A DNA stretch of 64,000 bases from Phylloscopus collybita (lineage: Eukaryota; Chordata; Aves; Passeriformes; Phylloscopidae). This document shows positions 38,601-50,600 of the stretch, in pieces. The notes beneath the pieces were generated by a model that made no database searches, was not told the DNA's origin, and was given only the letters and a program-made list of their open reading frames with translations. The first letter of the stretch is position 1. The number at the start of each line of letters is the position of its first letter. The position numbers and the translations under genes were made by a program. Location: NCBI GenBank assembly GCA_027886175.1, contig JAJNNQ010000023.1:6496501-6560500 (forward strand). Direction: 5' to 3'.

Positions 38601-41600
38601 GGGCGTGGAGTCACTGCCTGGTTTGGGTTGGAGGGACCTTACAGCCCAGCCAGTGCCACCCCTGCCGTGGCTGCTGTCCCAGGCTGCTCCGAGCCCCATC
38701 CAGCCTGGCCTTGGGCACTGCCAGGTATAAGAAACGAGCTGCAGTGGGGTTTGATGAGAGATTTCCGGAGACCGGGATGCTCTTAGGGCACGTGGTTTAT
38801 TGGCCGTGGGGACAGGCAACCTGAGCAGCACCGGCTGAAGCGTTCCAGAGGTCAGGAGGAAGCAAAGGGAAGGGAAAGGAGGGAAGGGAAAGGAGCAGCA
38901 GAAGGGAGAATCCGCGAATCTCCTGTTACATTACATTTTATCTCTTTCTATGCTGAATATTCTGGTTAGCACCAACCAACCAGTGCAGGATACAAAACTC
39001 ACAGAATCTACATACAGCCTATGAGAACTACTACATTACCATACTACTCTACATACTAAAAACCTGGAAAACCACCTTTTTCCTGCTACATGGCAGGGCC
39101 CAACCCCCTTTTGCATCCCTTTGTCTGGGGAGGAGTATTGCTCAATCACCAGGGTCCTGGTCCTCTGCTAACTCAATCACTATCTTCCTGCATAGCATTC
39201 TATAGCTCAAATCTTGCTTTTAACTCTATCTCTCTTGCAGGTTTTACACTCTTAGAATCTTTCACCAATAAATCATCTCTGCAGGGCCTTTGTGCTTCAT
39301 CCTCCACAACAGCCAGGGATCCAGGGGCAGCCACAGCTGCTCTGGGCACCCTGTGCCAGGGCCTCCCCACCCTCACTGGGAGGAATTTCTTCCCAATATG
39401 TACAGTAACTCAAACAATAAGCAACTTTCCCCGTCCAATAAAATCTCATTACCTCTTATACTAATTATTACCTGTCATTTACAATTACACACCAATACCT
39501 ATCATCTATACTAAACAAATCATCTCTACTCTAACCCAATCTCCTTAAACTGCTTTATTACCACCATCACAACAACAACAAAAAACAAACCAAAAAAAAC
39601 CACCCAAAAAAAACCCCAAAAAACCAAACCAAAAACCCCACCCAAACCAAAACCTCAAAACACCACCCCAAATCCTCCTGAGTTTCCCCTCTCTCAGTCT
39701 GAAGCCACTGTCCCCTCACTTTCCCAGGTTTAGGATATGTTCACAGGTGTTCAGTTCCCTATTTGCTTTCTTTGTATTTTGTGGGCTGTGTGGCTGCACT
39801 GGCTGTCCCTGGCCTGGAGGGCACGAGGGGCTTCTCTCCAGTGCATTGAAGCAATAAATTATTGGCATAGAGATGGCAGAGGAACATGGAAACTTGGAAT
39901 TGTTCCTGCTCTGACTCTCTGTCCAGTGTGGACGTACCAAGAGAGCATTGACACAGCCCCTGGGAACTGGTTAATTTGACATTTTCTGGCTTTTTGCCAC
40001 ATGTTGAGGCTGCAGTAACATTTTTCATGTATTTATTGTGAGTGCTGTTGTATCAGTAAGGAGTAAAGTTCTAGTTTACCTGCTGTTTCCTGAGCAAGTC
40101 TCAACGTGGCTTCGAAAGGAGAAAAATCAACGTGCCCCAACTTCAGACATGTTTATTCTGACATTTTGAGGAACTTCTCTGCAAACTTTAAGTATCTCTG
40201 AGCTGTTCACTAAACAATTGGGGATGAAATCTGTTCCCAGGCAGTTTCCAGTTGAGCTGTTGTTGTGTCATTCCCAGGAAGAGGCACAGAGGGCTGGTGG
40301 GAGCAATGCTGGAGCAGGGACTTCTCCTCCATGCCCAAGCCAAACCTGGCTTTGGGTGTGTCCAGCCCAGCGTGGCAGCAGCATCAAAGCATCACCCTGA
40401 GCAACTGTGCTGCAGAGCTCTGCTTTAGCACCCCTTCCTGCTTCAAACTGCCTCATTTACATCTCATTAGCAAATGGGATGTTTTATGTGACCCCCACAG
40501 TAGAGCTGGAACATAAAATTCTTCTGCTTGGAAATACCACAATATTAATCAGAGCTATAATCCCATCTTAGCTGGAGCAAGATGCACTGGAAATATAAAG
40601 GTAAAACAATGCCTGCCCATAAAATGTCGTTGATGAGATGTGTCAGAGCAGGTTTTTTATGTGGAACTTCCTGGGGTTGGAATGTGCCTCACGTGAGTGG
40701 TGACCTTAAGAAAGGCTGCGCTGAGGATGGGCTGTTCGTGCCTCATTCCACCCTGCAGTAATTTGCAGAGCTCCAGCTCCCCTAAAACTTTGGCTTTTAT
40801 CAACAATTTTCCCTATTCCTTTTAATGAAACAACCCAAACTGTTTTATATGGGCCAAAGTGTGTTTGGAAATGCCTTACCCCTCCCTGCCTTACGTAACA
40901 CATGGTTTATGAGACCTCCTGTCTTTATCGACGCTGATACGTGTCCTTGAAAATTGGATTTTTGTAAAAAGTTTACTGGTTTTATTACAGCTATTTTAAG
41001 TCTCTTGAATTTAAATGAGAGTTATGATCCCATCCATCATCCTGCTGATGTTAATAGGAACATCACAGCTTTTCCTGAGGATTTTGGGCTGAGCTGAGGG
41101 TTGGAGGAACACCAGGTTGCCCTCTGCCTGCAGCTGAGAAGGATCCTGCTGGCAGCCACTGGGTATTTGGTGGTGACTCTTTGCAGGCAGGAATCTGTGG
41201 TTTGTATTTTCAGCTCACTTGGTTCAGGATTGGCTCCTCAGAGCTGGTTTTAAATGGCTGATTTTTATCCTCTTGCCTCCAGTTATTTGGGGGCGTTCGT
41301 TAAGATGGAAGACAAGGAACAAGATCCTTCTTATTTACAGAAAGGGAACTGTGGGCACTTCACTCTGTTGAAGGCAGCTTTGTTGGTTTTAATTTTAATG
41401 GATAATTTGGAAAGTTGCACAGAAGCTAAAGCTGTAATAAAATTATGAAGCATCTCGTTAGGCTCAGGCGGGGTAGTGCTGATGGGCTGCAGGGGCTTAA
41501 TTATCCATCCTGATTTATTGATGGGGTTTTCAGTTTAAGATGTTTGATGTTAAATTAAAGACAGCTGGTTTGCATCCTTTATCAGTGTTGCAGAAATTTG

Positions 41601-44600
41601 GGATAAAATTGGACTATTAAATGCTGTTTGGAGTTGTTAGCACATATCAGAGCTCTAAATATCTGATACTGAAAACTCTTGGCAAAGTTTTGGGCTTTTT
41701 TTTTTTTTTTTTTTTTTTAGAGTTGGATGTTTCAAATAATGCCACAATAAAATCTGCTTGTCGCTCGTGCTGACTTGGGTTCACATCCTCATTATTGGGG
41801 ATGTGTATTCATTGAGATTTGTATTTCATTAATATGTTCAATCCAGGTTTTTTTTTGGGCTTGCAGAGTTGGGTTTGGTGGGTGTATTTGATGACCTCTC
41901 CCAGCTCAGGTTCTGTTGCTCCCCTGGTGACTGCAGTGGTGCTTTTCTCCTGCAGAACTACACCCAGTACATCCCCCTGTCCATCTATGACCTGCAGACG
42001 TGGATGGGGAGCCCTTCCATCTTCGTCTACGACTGCTCCAACGCCGGCTTGATTGTCAAATCCTTCAAGCAATTTGCACTACAGAGAGAGCAGGAGCTGG
42101 AGGTGAGAGCTCAGGCTGCAGGGCTCTGCTGGGGTTTGCTGGACACAAATGGAGTTTGAGCTTGCCTTGCTGTATACACTGAAAAATGTGTTTAAAACTG
42201 TGTTGGAAGGCAAATTAATTTGCAAATAACTTTGCCACTCTGATCTTTCAGGTTCAGTTTGCTATCCCATTAAACTTGGAATGATTTTTAATACAAGCAC
42301 TAATTAAATGTTAATGTTAATAGAATCAATTTGGGCCCTAATAGTCTTTTCTGCTGAGATGAATGCTGAGGTGAACAAGACATCATTATTTTGGTTGCAG
42401 AACTCTGGTGTCTGGGGCTGGATTTCGATGCAGTTGTGGTTTTGTGCTGTTGAAGTGAATGTGAAAATATGAGACAACAAAAACCTGATCCACACAGGGA
42501 TTGTCCTGGTGGTTCCAGTTCTGCAGAGTGTGGAATGTGTTCCCAATGAGAAGCTGTCTTTGGTTGCAAATGGAATTGGTAATAAATTTATTGAAGCAAA
42601 TCTGAAATGTAAAGTGGAAGGGAAGAAGTTGGAATGTTCTGTGCAGCCTCCCCCTGCTGCCTGTGGCTCACAGGGAAAGGACATTCCTAAAGGTTCACTT
42701 CTTACACTTCCAGGACATGGATTAAAAACCCCAGAACCTCAAGGAAGGAATATTAATTAATCAGGCAACTGAGTGTCACAAATACAACCTCCAGACAGAT
42801 GTTAAGTGTCCCTGCCTGTCAGTCCTTTCCTTCAGAATTCCAGTTTTTGGAGATGCCTTAGTGGGGGCTCCTTGGCAGGTGGAAATTCTGTTGTACTGAA
42901 GAAGACAGCCTGATAGCCTGGGATGTGCAGATCATTTCATTATTCTTTCTCTTCCATAAAATAATCCCATATTTTGTACCAATAAAAAACTTCCCATAGT
43001 CTGTGGGTTCAGGAGAACATGAAACTGCCAGGTCAGGCAGGGATCAATAGAATTGGTAGTAGATGCCTTTTGAAGCCAGAGAAAGGTGGGGTCTGAATAT
43101 CCTTCCCCACGTTTCCCTATCAGCCTGGGACTTCCACTGGGATATTTCTGGGGCCTTCCTCCTTTGTTTATACAATGCTCTCTTCAGCATTTTGGTTTTA
43201 GTTTCTGATTCTGTTGCAAGCTGGTCAAGCAGGTCTGACTTCACCTTCCCTTTCCCTGCTTTCTTCACCAATTTCCTTTTCCCCTTGGCTCGTGCTGAGC
43301 TCCAGCAGGACTTGGAGGCTGCTGTGGGAGGGAGCAGCCCCAGGGGACCTCTGCTGTGAGGCAGATCCACTGCTCAGCTGGAGCTTGTGCAGGAAAACCT
43401 CTGCAAGTCCAGCCAAGGGAGAAGGATGAGCACGAGTGATAAAGTCTTTATTTCAACAAACATTCAATTCCTTCTTCTCTGGGATTTTGCATCTCGTGGA
43501 GTATGTGAGGTTACATGGGACAGCTGCCTTAGTGTTGCTGCTCTTGCAGCACGGGTTAACACTACCAGTTAATTTGGTTATGGAAATACTTGCAGGGTTA
43601 TGTGTCAGCTTTTCATTCTGTCCTTAGATTTCATTAACTCCTGGTGCCTGACTGAGGTTCCTGCTCGTGGGGAATAGAAAAAAAGCAGAGCCTTGCTCAC
43701 AGAGAGAGCAGAGCACTCACGGCGTCATGAGAGCGTGGAGGGGAATTCATTTGGAAAATTATAAATTATCCATTTGTTCAAATTCATGAAAAGTGAAGCA
43801 AAGCTGCAACTGGTGCTCCAGAGGGGCTGCCAGAGTGATCAGGATAATTGTTCCCCATTTCCCTGCAAGGAGATCAGAGGAGTTTGCTTTTCCCTTAATC
43901 TGCCAGAGGGATTCTCACCTTCTGATTCCATATCTTGCCCTAATGAAAAAAATGCAAAATGTTGGAAAGAAACTTTCATGGCTGAATTTTACTTTGTTTA
44001 CCTGATCAGAAGGGTGCTGGGAAGATAATTTATGTTTTCACTCCCTGAATCTCAAAGGTCACTCCCTGAGTCTCAAAGGTCATATTCTTAGTCAAAATCT
44101 CAAATAACAGAATCCCTGTGCTTTTGGAAAACGGGAATGTTGGTCTTTAGGGCACTTTTACTTTATAGACTGAGGTTTGGTCTACAGGGTATTTCTGAAC
44201 TGACTCTGGACTTAGCAGTTGAGTGCTGTTAATGAGATGTGAGTTAAAGCTGTGGCTGGTGCTGCCATAGTCACCCAGAGCTCCAGGGAGCACTGGCAGC
44301 TCTCCCTGGGCTGTTTCCTGCCTTTCCCTGACTCCCCCCGGGGGAATTCCCTTGTTCTCCACAGGTGGCTGCCATTAACCCCAACCACCCCCTGGCCCAG
44401 ATGCCTCTGCCCCCCTCCATGAAGAACTGCATCCAGCTGGCAGCCTGTGAGGCCAACGAGCTGCTGCCCATGATCCCGGACCTACCTGCAGACCTGTTCA
44501 CCTCCTGCCTCACCACCCCCATCAAGATCGCGCTGCGCTGGTGAGTGAGACCCCCCCCCACCCCCCTGCCTGGGGGGGTTTGGGATCCCAAATGCTGCTC

Positions 44601-47600
44601 CTGACCCACAGCTGCCCTGCAGTATTGAATAGCAGGGCTTGAACTGGGCACTGGGGACAGCAGCTTATTAATGAGAGCTAGAAAGGTGAAAATATTGCCA
44701 CCTTCTACTTATTGCGTTTTAGTTTCCAGCTCAATATCTAGGTTTGCTCAGATTAAGGGATTTACTGTTCTGGGAATTAAATATGTGCTTCCTCGGAGAG
44801 TAGGAATGGTACAGAGTGCAATACAACTTTCTGTAAACTGTCCTTTGCACAAATCACATTCCACATACTGCGGTTGCTGTAAATAATGCAGTAGCTTTAA
44901 ACAGTGCTAGAGTGAGAGGAAGGGAGTGATAAACCAGGGAAAGATGTTCTGCAATGACAGGCCAAGTTAATTAGGCAGAAAGTTAGAAAAGGCTGCTCCA
45001 GAGAGCAGGAGCTTTCCAAGAGCAGTGTTTGACCCAGCACTAGGAACCTCAGAGCTCAGAGGTCCATTCCCAGATGCTCTTCCAGCTGCTCCTCTCAGGT
45101 TTGTGCCTGGGCCGGAATGGAAAAACTTCAAGGCATTTGCTGGATGGGGCTCAAACAGGCAGAAGCCCACGGACACTGCAGGTGGTGGTGAGAAATTGTC
45201 ATTGCAGCTTCAGGAGTCACTCACTGCCCTTTGGAGATATTTGTAATGCATTACAATTCTTTGAACTCCTTCTGTTTCACATTAGCAGCAAACTGAGCGA
45301 GTTCCTGTGGCCAGGCTCTGGTTTGGGTACGTGAAGTCCTGTAGGAGAGGTTTTTAGGTGGGTTTTGTTTGTTAGATATGCTAAGAAAGGATTTTTTTGG
45401 ATACTCTGATCTGTTGAGGAATTTTCTGTTCCTCATCTCCATGGGAACATGGCTGAGGGGGTGAGCAGGGCAGGTTCTCCACAGGCTACACCTGCACAAG
45501 CATGAGAGATTCTCTGAGCTGTGTTTGACAGGAAAGGTGTTTGTAAAACTGCTCAGGGGAAGGGTTTAAACACCTCAGCCTCAGCTGGCTGATGTTGGAA
45601 GGTACCGTGGGAGCTCCTGGAGAGTGAAGAATTTCCTCCCACTTCCAGTCCAATGATTGTGAGATGTTCACTGCACTCTCAGGAGTTTTGTTCTCTGATG
45701 AAGGTTTTGCTCCTTTTGTGCTCCCAGCTGATTGGTGTTGTTGCAGGTGTGGTTTTATCCATGCAATCCTGTAAATAATAACTGCTGCTGTGGATCATTG
45801 GTTTTTACTGATGTTAAACACAACAAATGCAAAACCAGACTCTCTGCTGCATTCTAAGAGTTTGATCAAAGCTGTGTTGATGTCCTAAAGCTGTTAACCA
45901 AAAACAGAGGTAAACACAGAGATCTTTGCCATTAAAACTTCCCTTTGTCTTCATCTCAGCCCTTTTCTTAAAAAAAAGGGCTTTTTTTTTTTTTCCTAAA
46001 GCTGACCTAGAACCCCATGGAACTGCTTTTGAAATACAAAATGTGTGCAGTTTCAGACTGGCACTCTAATGAGGTTTCCTATATGGAATTTATGGGCAAA
46101 TGAAAGTTTGGACAAATGTTTATCCATCCCCTTTTGTTCTCTGTAGTGAAGTCACTGAAGGACAGAATCCCTCATCAGCAGAGGCTGCAGCTGCAGCCAC
46201 TTCTGTCTAATTTCAGAGGAAGTGAAATTGATGCTGGGAGGAGAAGCCCAGGTCAGCCAAGCCCTTGGGATGTGGGGTGTGGAGCTTTGGTGCCAGCCTG
46301 CAATTCCAGGACCCTGGAGTGTGGCTTGGCTGTGTGGGTGCTGATTGTCCCTATGTGTGCTGATTGTCCTGCTGTGAGCTGACTGTCCCAGATGGATGCT
46401 GTGGCTGGATGGATGCAGACAGGGGCTGGGTGATCGTGACAGGAGCTGTGCTGGGGCTGGGTGATCCTGACGGATGCGCTGTTGGAGGCAGGCAGGACCC
46501 TGAGGAAGGGGCAGCACTGGCAGCGTTTGGAGCTCTGCTTTATGCAGCTCCTGCTGCCTCACGGTCCCCAAAGCACAGGCAGCTCCCCTGGAAGCTGTGC
46601 TCGGGGCTGACTCATGTGCCTGCCTTCCCATCACTGCTGGAAGGCACAAACGAGCTGCAGCCACACCTCTGGGGTTTGCCTGAGCTGACTTTGGGGCCCT
46701 GTGCCTTGGAGCTGTGAAGTCCCATGCATAAAGAGGGGTAGGGACCCTGAAAAGGGCTGGAAAACCTCTAAACAGCGAGGAACAGAACTCTGGGGAGCTG
46801 CTCAGCCTCAGGAGTTTGAGATGTGCAGTTTGCCCTCCAGAAGGCACAGCCACCATGGGAAGGGAAAGGGCCAGAGCTGTGCCTGCTGATGTTCTGGTTG
46901 AAGTGTTCTCTGGGGTTTTCCCTAATGTATTTATTTTGCATTTCTGCTTGACGTTTTGGGGTTAACTCAGCCAATCCTCTGTCCCACATTGGTTTAGGCA
47001 GACCACACTGAGTTTCAAAATATTCCTGTGATACTGAGCACCATTTCCTGTGTTTCTGGGTTTGGGTTGGGAGGGACCTGAAAACCCATCCAGTGCCACC
47101 CCGTGCCATGGGCAGGGACACCTTCCACTGTCCCAGGATGCTCCTGGTCCTGTCCAACCTGGTCTTTGAGGTCATCCCTTTATCTTCTCTAATCTGGGAA
47201 TATTAGCACAATCCCAGGTTACCCCAAGCTCCATCCCAGCTGGCCTGGGACACTTGCAGGGACGCCCTTCTCCAGAGGCAGCAATGACACTGTGCAGAGC
47301 TGCGCTGCTCTCGTGGTCCTTCCAGGCACCATCAGAAGGGTTAAACTCTGCGGCCTCATCCCAGGGACCTGGCTCTGCCAGGCTGACTCTGCCTGAGGCT
47401 GTTTAGGAGGGAATTTCCCTTCGTGGTCCTGTAATGCATTGTCGTAAGAATTTTATATTTCAGCAGATTGCACAGGGATCCCACTGCAGGTTCCTGGGTT
47501 CTTTATGGCTGCTCTGTCTGCTGGATGACGCACACACCAGGAAAGCAGCCTGGGGACCTTGAGCTTTCCAGAGCCTGTCCTAGTCCTGGGCTCCAGGGGA

Positions 47601-50600
47601 TGCCCTTCAGGCAGGGGATGCCACAGGAAAACTGGAATGCTCCTCAAGATCTCAGAAATGAGGCTGTCTGGTCTTTAATAAGTAGTTGTTCTCCCTTTTA
47701 TCTGGGGAAAAACCTTTTGGACATGGATAATGTGGCTTTGGTGAGGAAAGATGTAGGAGATGGGATTGCTGGGCAGCTGAGCCCTTGGTGTCCTCAGGAC
47801 TCTGTGCAGTGTTGTGGCAAATGTCAGCTGAGATTGCACTGAGGGCAAATTCCTCCTTAACCAGCAGAGTGCATTCTGAGGGGCTGGGGCAGTGAGCTGG
47901 GAATGCAGAGCTGTCAGGGGAAGGGGCAATGGGCTGGGAATGCAGAGCTGTCAGGGGAAGGGGCAATGGGCTGGGAATGCAGAGCTGTCAGGGGAAGGGG
48001 CAATGGGCTGGGAATGCAGAGCTGTCAGGAGAAGTCACTCCAAGTTGGATTTGCTGGGTTTCCATCCCGGAGCTGTGTTCCCACTGCTGCCCTGTACTCC
48101 CGAGAGGCTCAGAGGAGGGAGGCAGCATCCCCCCTTCCCACACACTCCTGCTTTAGCAGCTTTGGGGATTTTCCAGGCACTGCTGACAGGACTCGGCGTT
48201 TTCCAGGGCTGCTGTTCCTGGAGTAGTGGGATTTGTAAGGCTGAGGAAATGGAGTCAGCAGTTTTTTTAATTAAATAACGGAGGTGTCTGAACCTGACGC
48301 ATTCCTCCCGTCCCCTCCCTTCTGCCTTCCCTGCCTGCAGTGCCAGATCTCCCAGGGAAGCCCAGCCAAGGCTGATCATTATTCCAGCAGCATAATCCTC
48401 CTGCTCTGTGCTGCTGCTCCCGAGAGGCTGTGCTGGATGCCGGGAGCCCTTTTCCCCCGCGGTGTGTTGGAACACTTGTCACCCTGACAGTTACAATGGC
48501 CCAGTTTTGACACCTGACGATGGAAATCGCCCCAGAATCACCAGGGTGACAAATGCTGAGGGCCTCGTTTGCCTCTGATCATGCCGTGCTGAAGTTTCCT
48601 ACCCAAACACCGTTTTAGAAGCAGAAACAGTGCAATAAAGAGCCCTCCTTCTGCATCCTCTCCACTGAGCCTCGTCATTAAACACTCAATTAGTGTGTTC
48701 TATTTTACTGTCTCTCCCCAGGTTCTGCATGCAGAAGAGTGTCAGGCTGGTGCCAGGAGTCACACTGGATTTAATAGAGAAGTAAGTCAAATTTTATATC
48801 TATTGGTGTGTTCTGAAAGGGGTCAGGAGAGCAGAAGTCTGGATATAAGAAGTGTAAATTCTTAACAGGAAAGTGTTCCCTGGTGTTCCCCTGAGGCGTG
48901 CATGGTGTGGGGAAGTGGAGCTGCCAATGGCACCTTATCAGTAATGGGGTGAGATCACATCAGCTCCAATTTCCTGTCCCATTTTTGCAGGTTTTCAATC
49001 AGCTGAGGTTCAAAAAGCCTCTCGGTGCTGCCAGCCCTTCCACACAGGTTTGTTGGGCGAGCCAGGTTCATCAGCAGTGTTAAGGTTTTTAATTGTGCTA
49101 ATTTTATTGGGGAAAAATTGATTGTCTCCTCTCAGCTGGGGAGAGTGAGTGCTAATTTGTATAAAAGCTGTATTTCAGAGATATTCATTGGATCAAAATA
49201 AAAATACAACTGACAGAGCAGAGACAAACCCTCAGAGGTGTCAGAGTGGTTTTCAGGGAGAGGATTCACCACTGGGTGTTGCTTCCTCTGAAAGCTCTGG
49301 GGAAAATGTGCTGGGGTTTGGGTTTCTTGTGGCCTGGAGGAGATGGGAAGCAGGGAGGGAACCTTCCTGGGGCTGAGCTGTGCCAGAGGTGTGCACAGGT
49401 TTGGGGATGAGGAGTAGCTGAGGCCACCTCGGGGCACTGCATAAAGAATGGCTGTGGTATGTTAATTAATTAACAATTGCTACAAGAGTGTCTCTAATCA
49501 AAGATGTGGTGAGGTCACTGAAGGTCTGAGCTCTGACTCAGCCTCACAAAGCACTTGGATGTTAAATCCTCTTTGACTAAAGGTTTCCTGGCAGAAATAG
49601 GTTTTTCTTCAGGCTCTTGGTCTGTGCTGTGCCACAGCACACGTGTGTGTTCCAGGCTTCTCCAGGGGAAGGGTGCCAGCAGCAGCTTCCTATGGATATC
49701 AAATATTTAAACCTCATCATCTTCATCTGCTCCTCAGATCAGTCATAGAAAACACAGATTTTTTTATTGCAGTCTGGAGACAGACCTGGAATAATTCCTG
49801 GATTGCCTGTGTGTATATTGTAATTTATAATTCAGTTGTCTTTAAAATTGGGGAAGGAGTTTATATTGCAATTAAGCTGCAGACTTGGAGGCTAAATGAA
49901 GCTGCACCTTCTCTGAAGGGCTCCAATTTCCAATTATCCGGGCTCAGCCCATGTCCTGATGAGGGAACGTGTGGTGGATCCTGATGTGCATTTACATCAC
50001 AGAGCTGCTGAGATGAGGCCAAAACAATCCTTTAGCTTAGAAATAGAGATCTTTGCTGGAGCCAGACAGCAAAATATAAAGGAATTTTGGTGGAGTGTTG
50101 GGAATTTGGGAACTTCTGGCTGCCACCTCATGAGGCCTTTTGTTGGCAGAATCTCTGTCCATGTTCCTCCTGCCTTGGGGGGATTTTCTGTTTGATCCCA
50201 AGACTTCAAATCACCTGTGCTGGAGGTGTGGCTGCTGAGTGACATGAACTGGGCTTTGTTCTGCTTCTCAAAAAGTTTGGGAAAAAAACCTGAGGAATGG
50301 TTTATGGGAATAAATCCATGGTAATGGGAATCCAAAACTGGGGGCCAAGAACTGGGGATGCACAAGGATGCTTTAATCTCTGTTGCTGCTTTGGGCTCCC
50401 TCTCCCAAAATCCCACTCTTAGGAGACCAGGAATGGGATATGGCATTCCTGGGATTTTTAGCTTGGGTCCATTGTGCAGAAGGAGGGAATTCTAAACAAA
50501 AATCCCCTGAGAAGGGGAAAACAAACAAACAAACAAAAAAGCCTTGAGAGCTGTTCCTGCTGTGGCAGTCTGAGGAGATGGCTGTGTCTGGGCCCCCAGC

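Larger units (their letters stand above)
38536..41955 (+). other. RPTOR: RPTOR intron 4
   Basis: A 3,420-bp phase-0 intron. Its first third is a nest of transposable elements: a CR1 on the - strand split by an LTR-like insertion, then by a nearly G-free segment. The remainder is unique, with a run of 23 T at 41696-41718. Confidence 0.85.
44541..48721 (+). other. RPTOR: RPTOR intron 6
   Basis: A 4,181-bp phase-2 intron. It holds a CR1 at 47.05-47.27 kb and the four-copy 37-bp array at 47.89-48.03 kb. A C-run follows the donor at 44552-44567. Nothing else coding was recognised. Confidence 0.85.

Noticed and set aside
48991..49047. Possible extra 57-nt exon between TTTTGCAG and GTTTGT, just before the left inverted-repeat arm
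   Set aside because: Splice sites are passable, but joining it to exon 7 gives a stop after four residues; it could only be a poison exon, and nothing else supports it.
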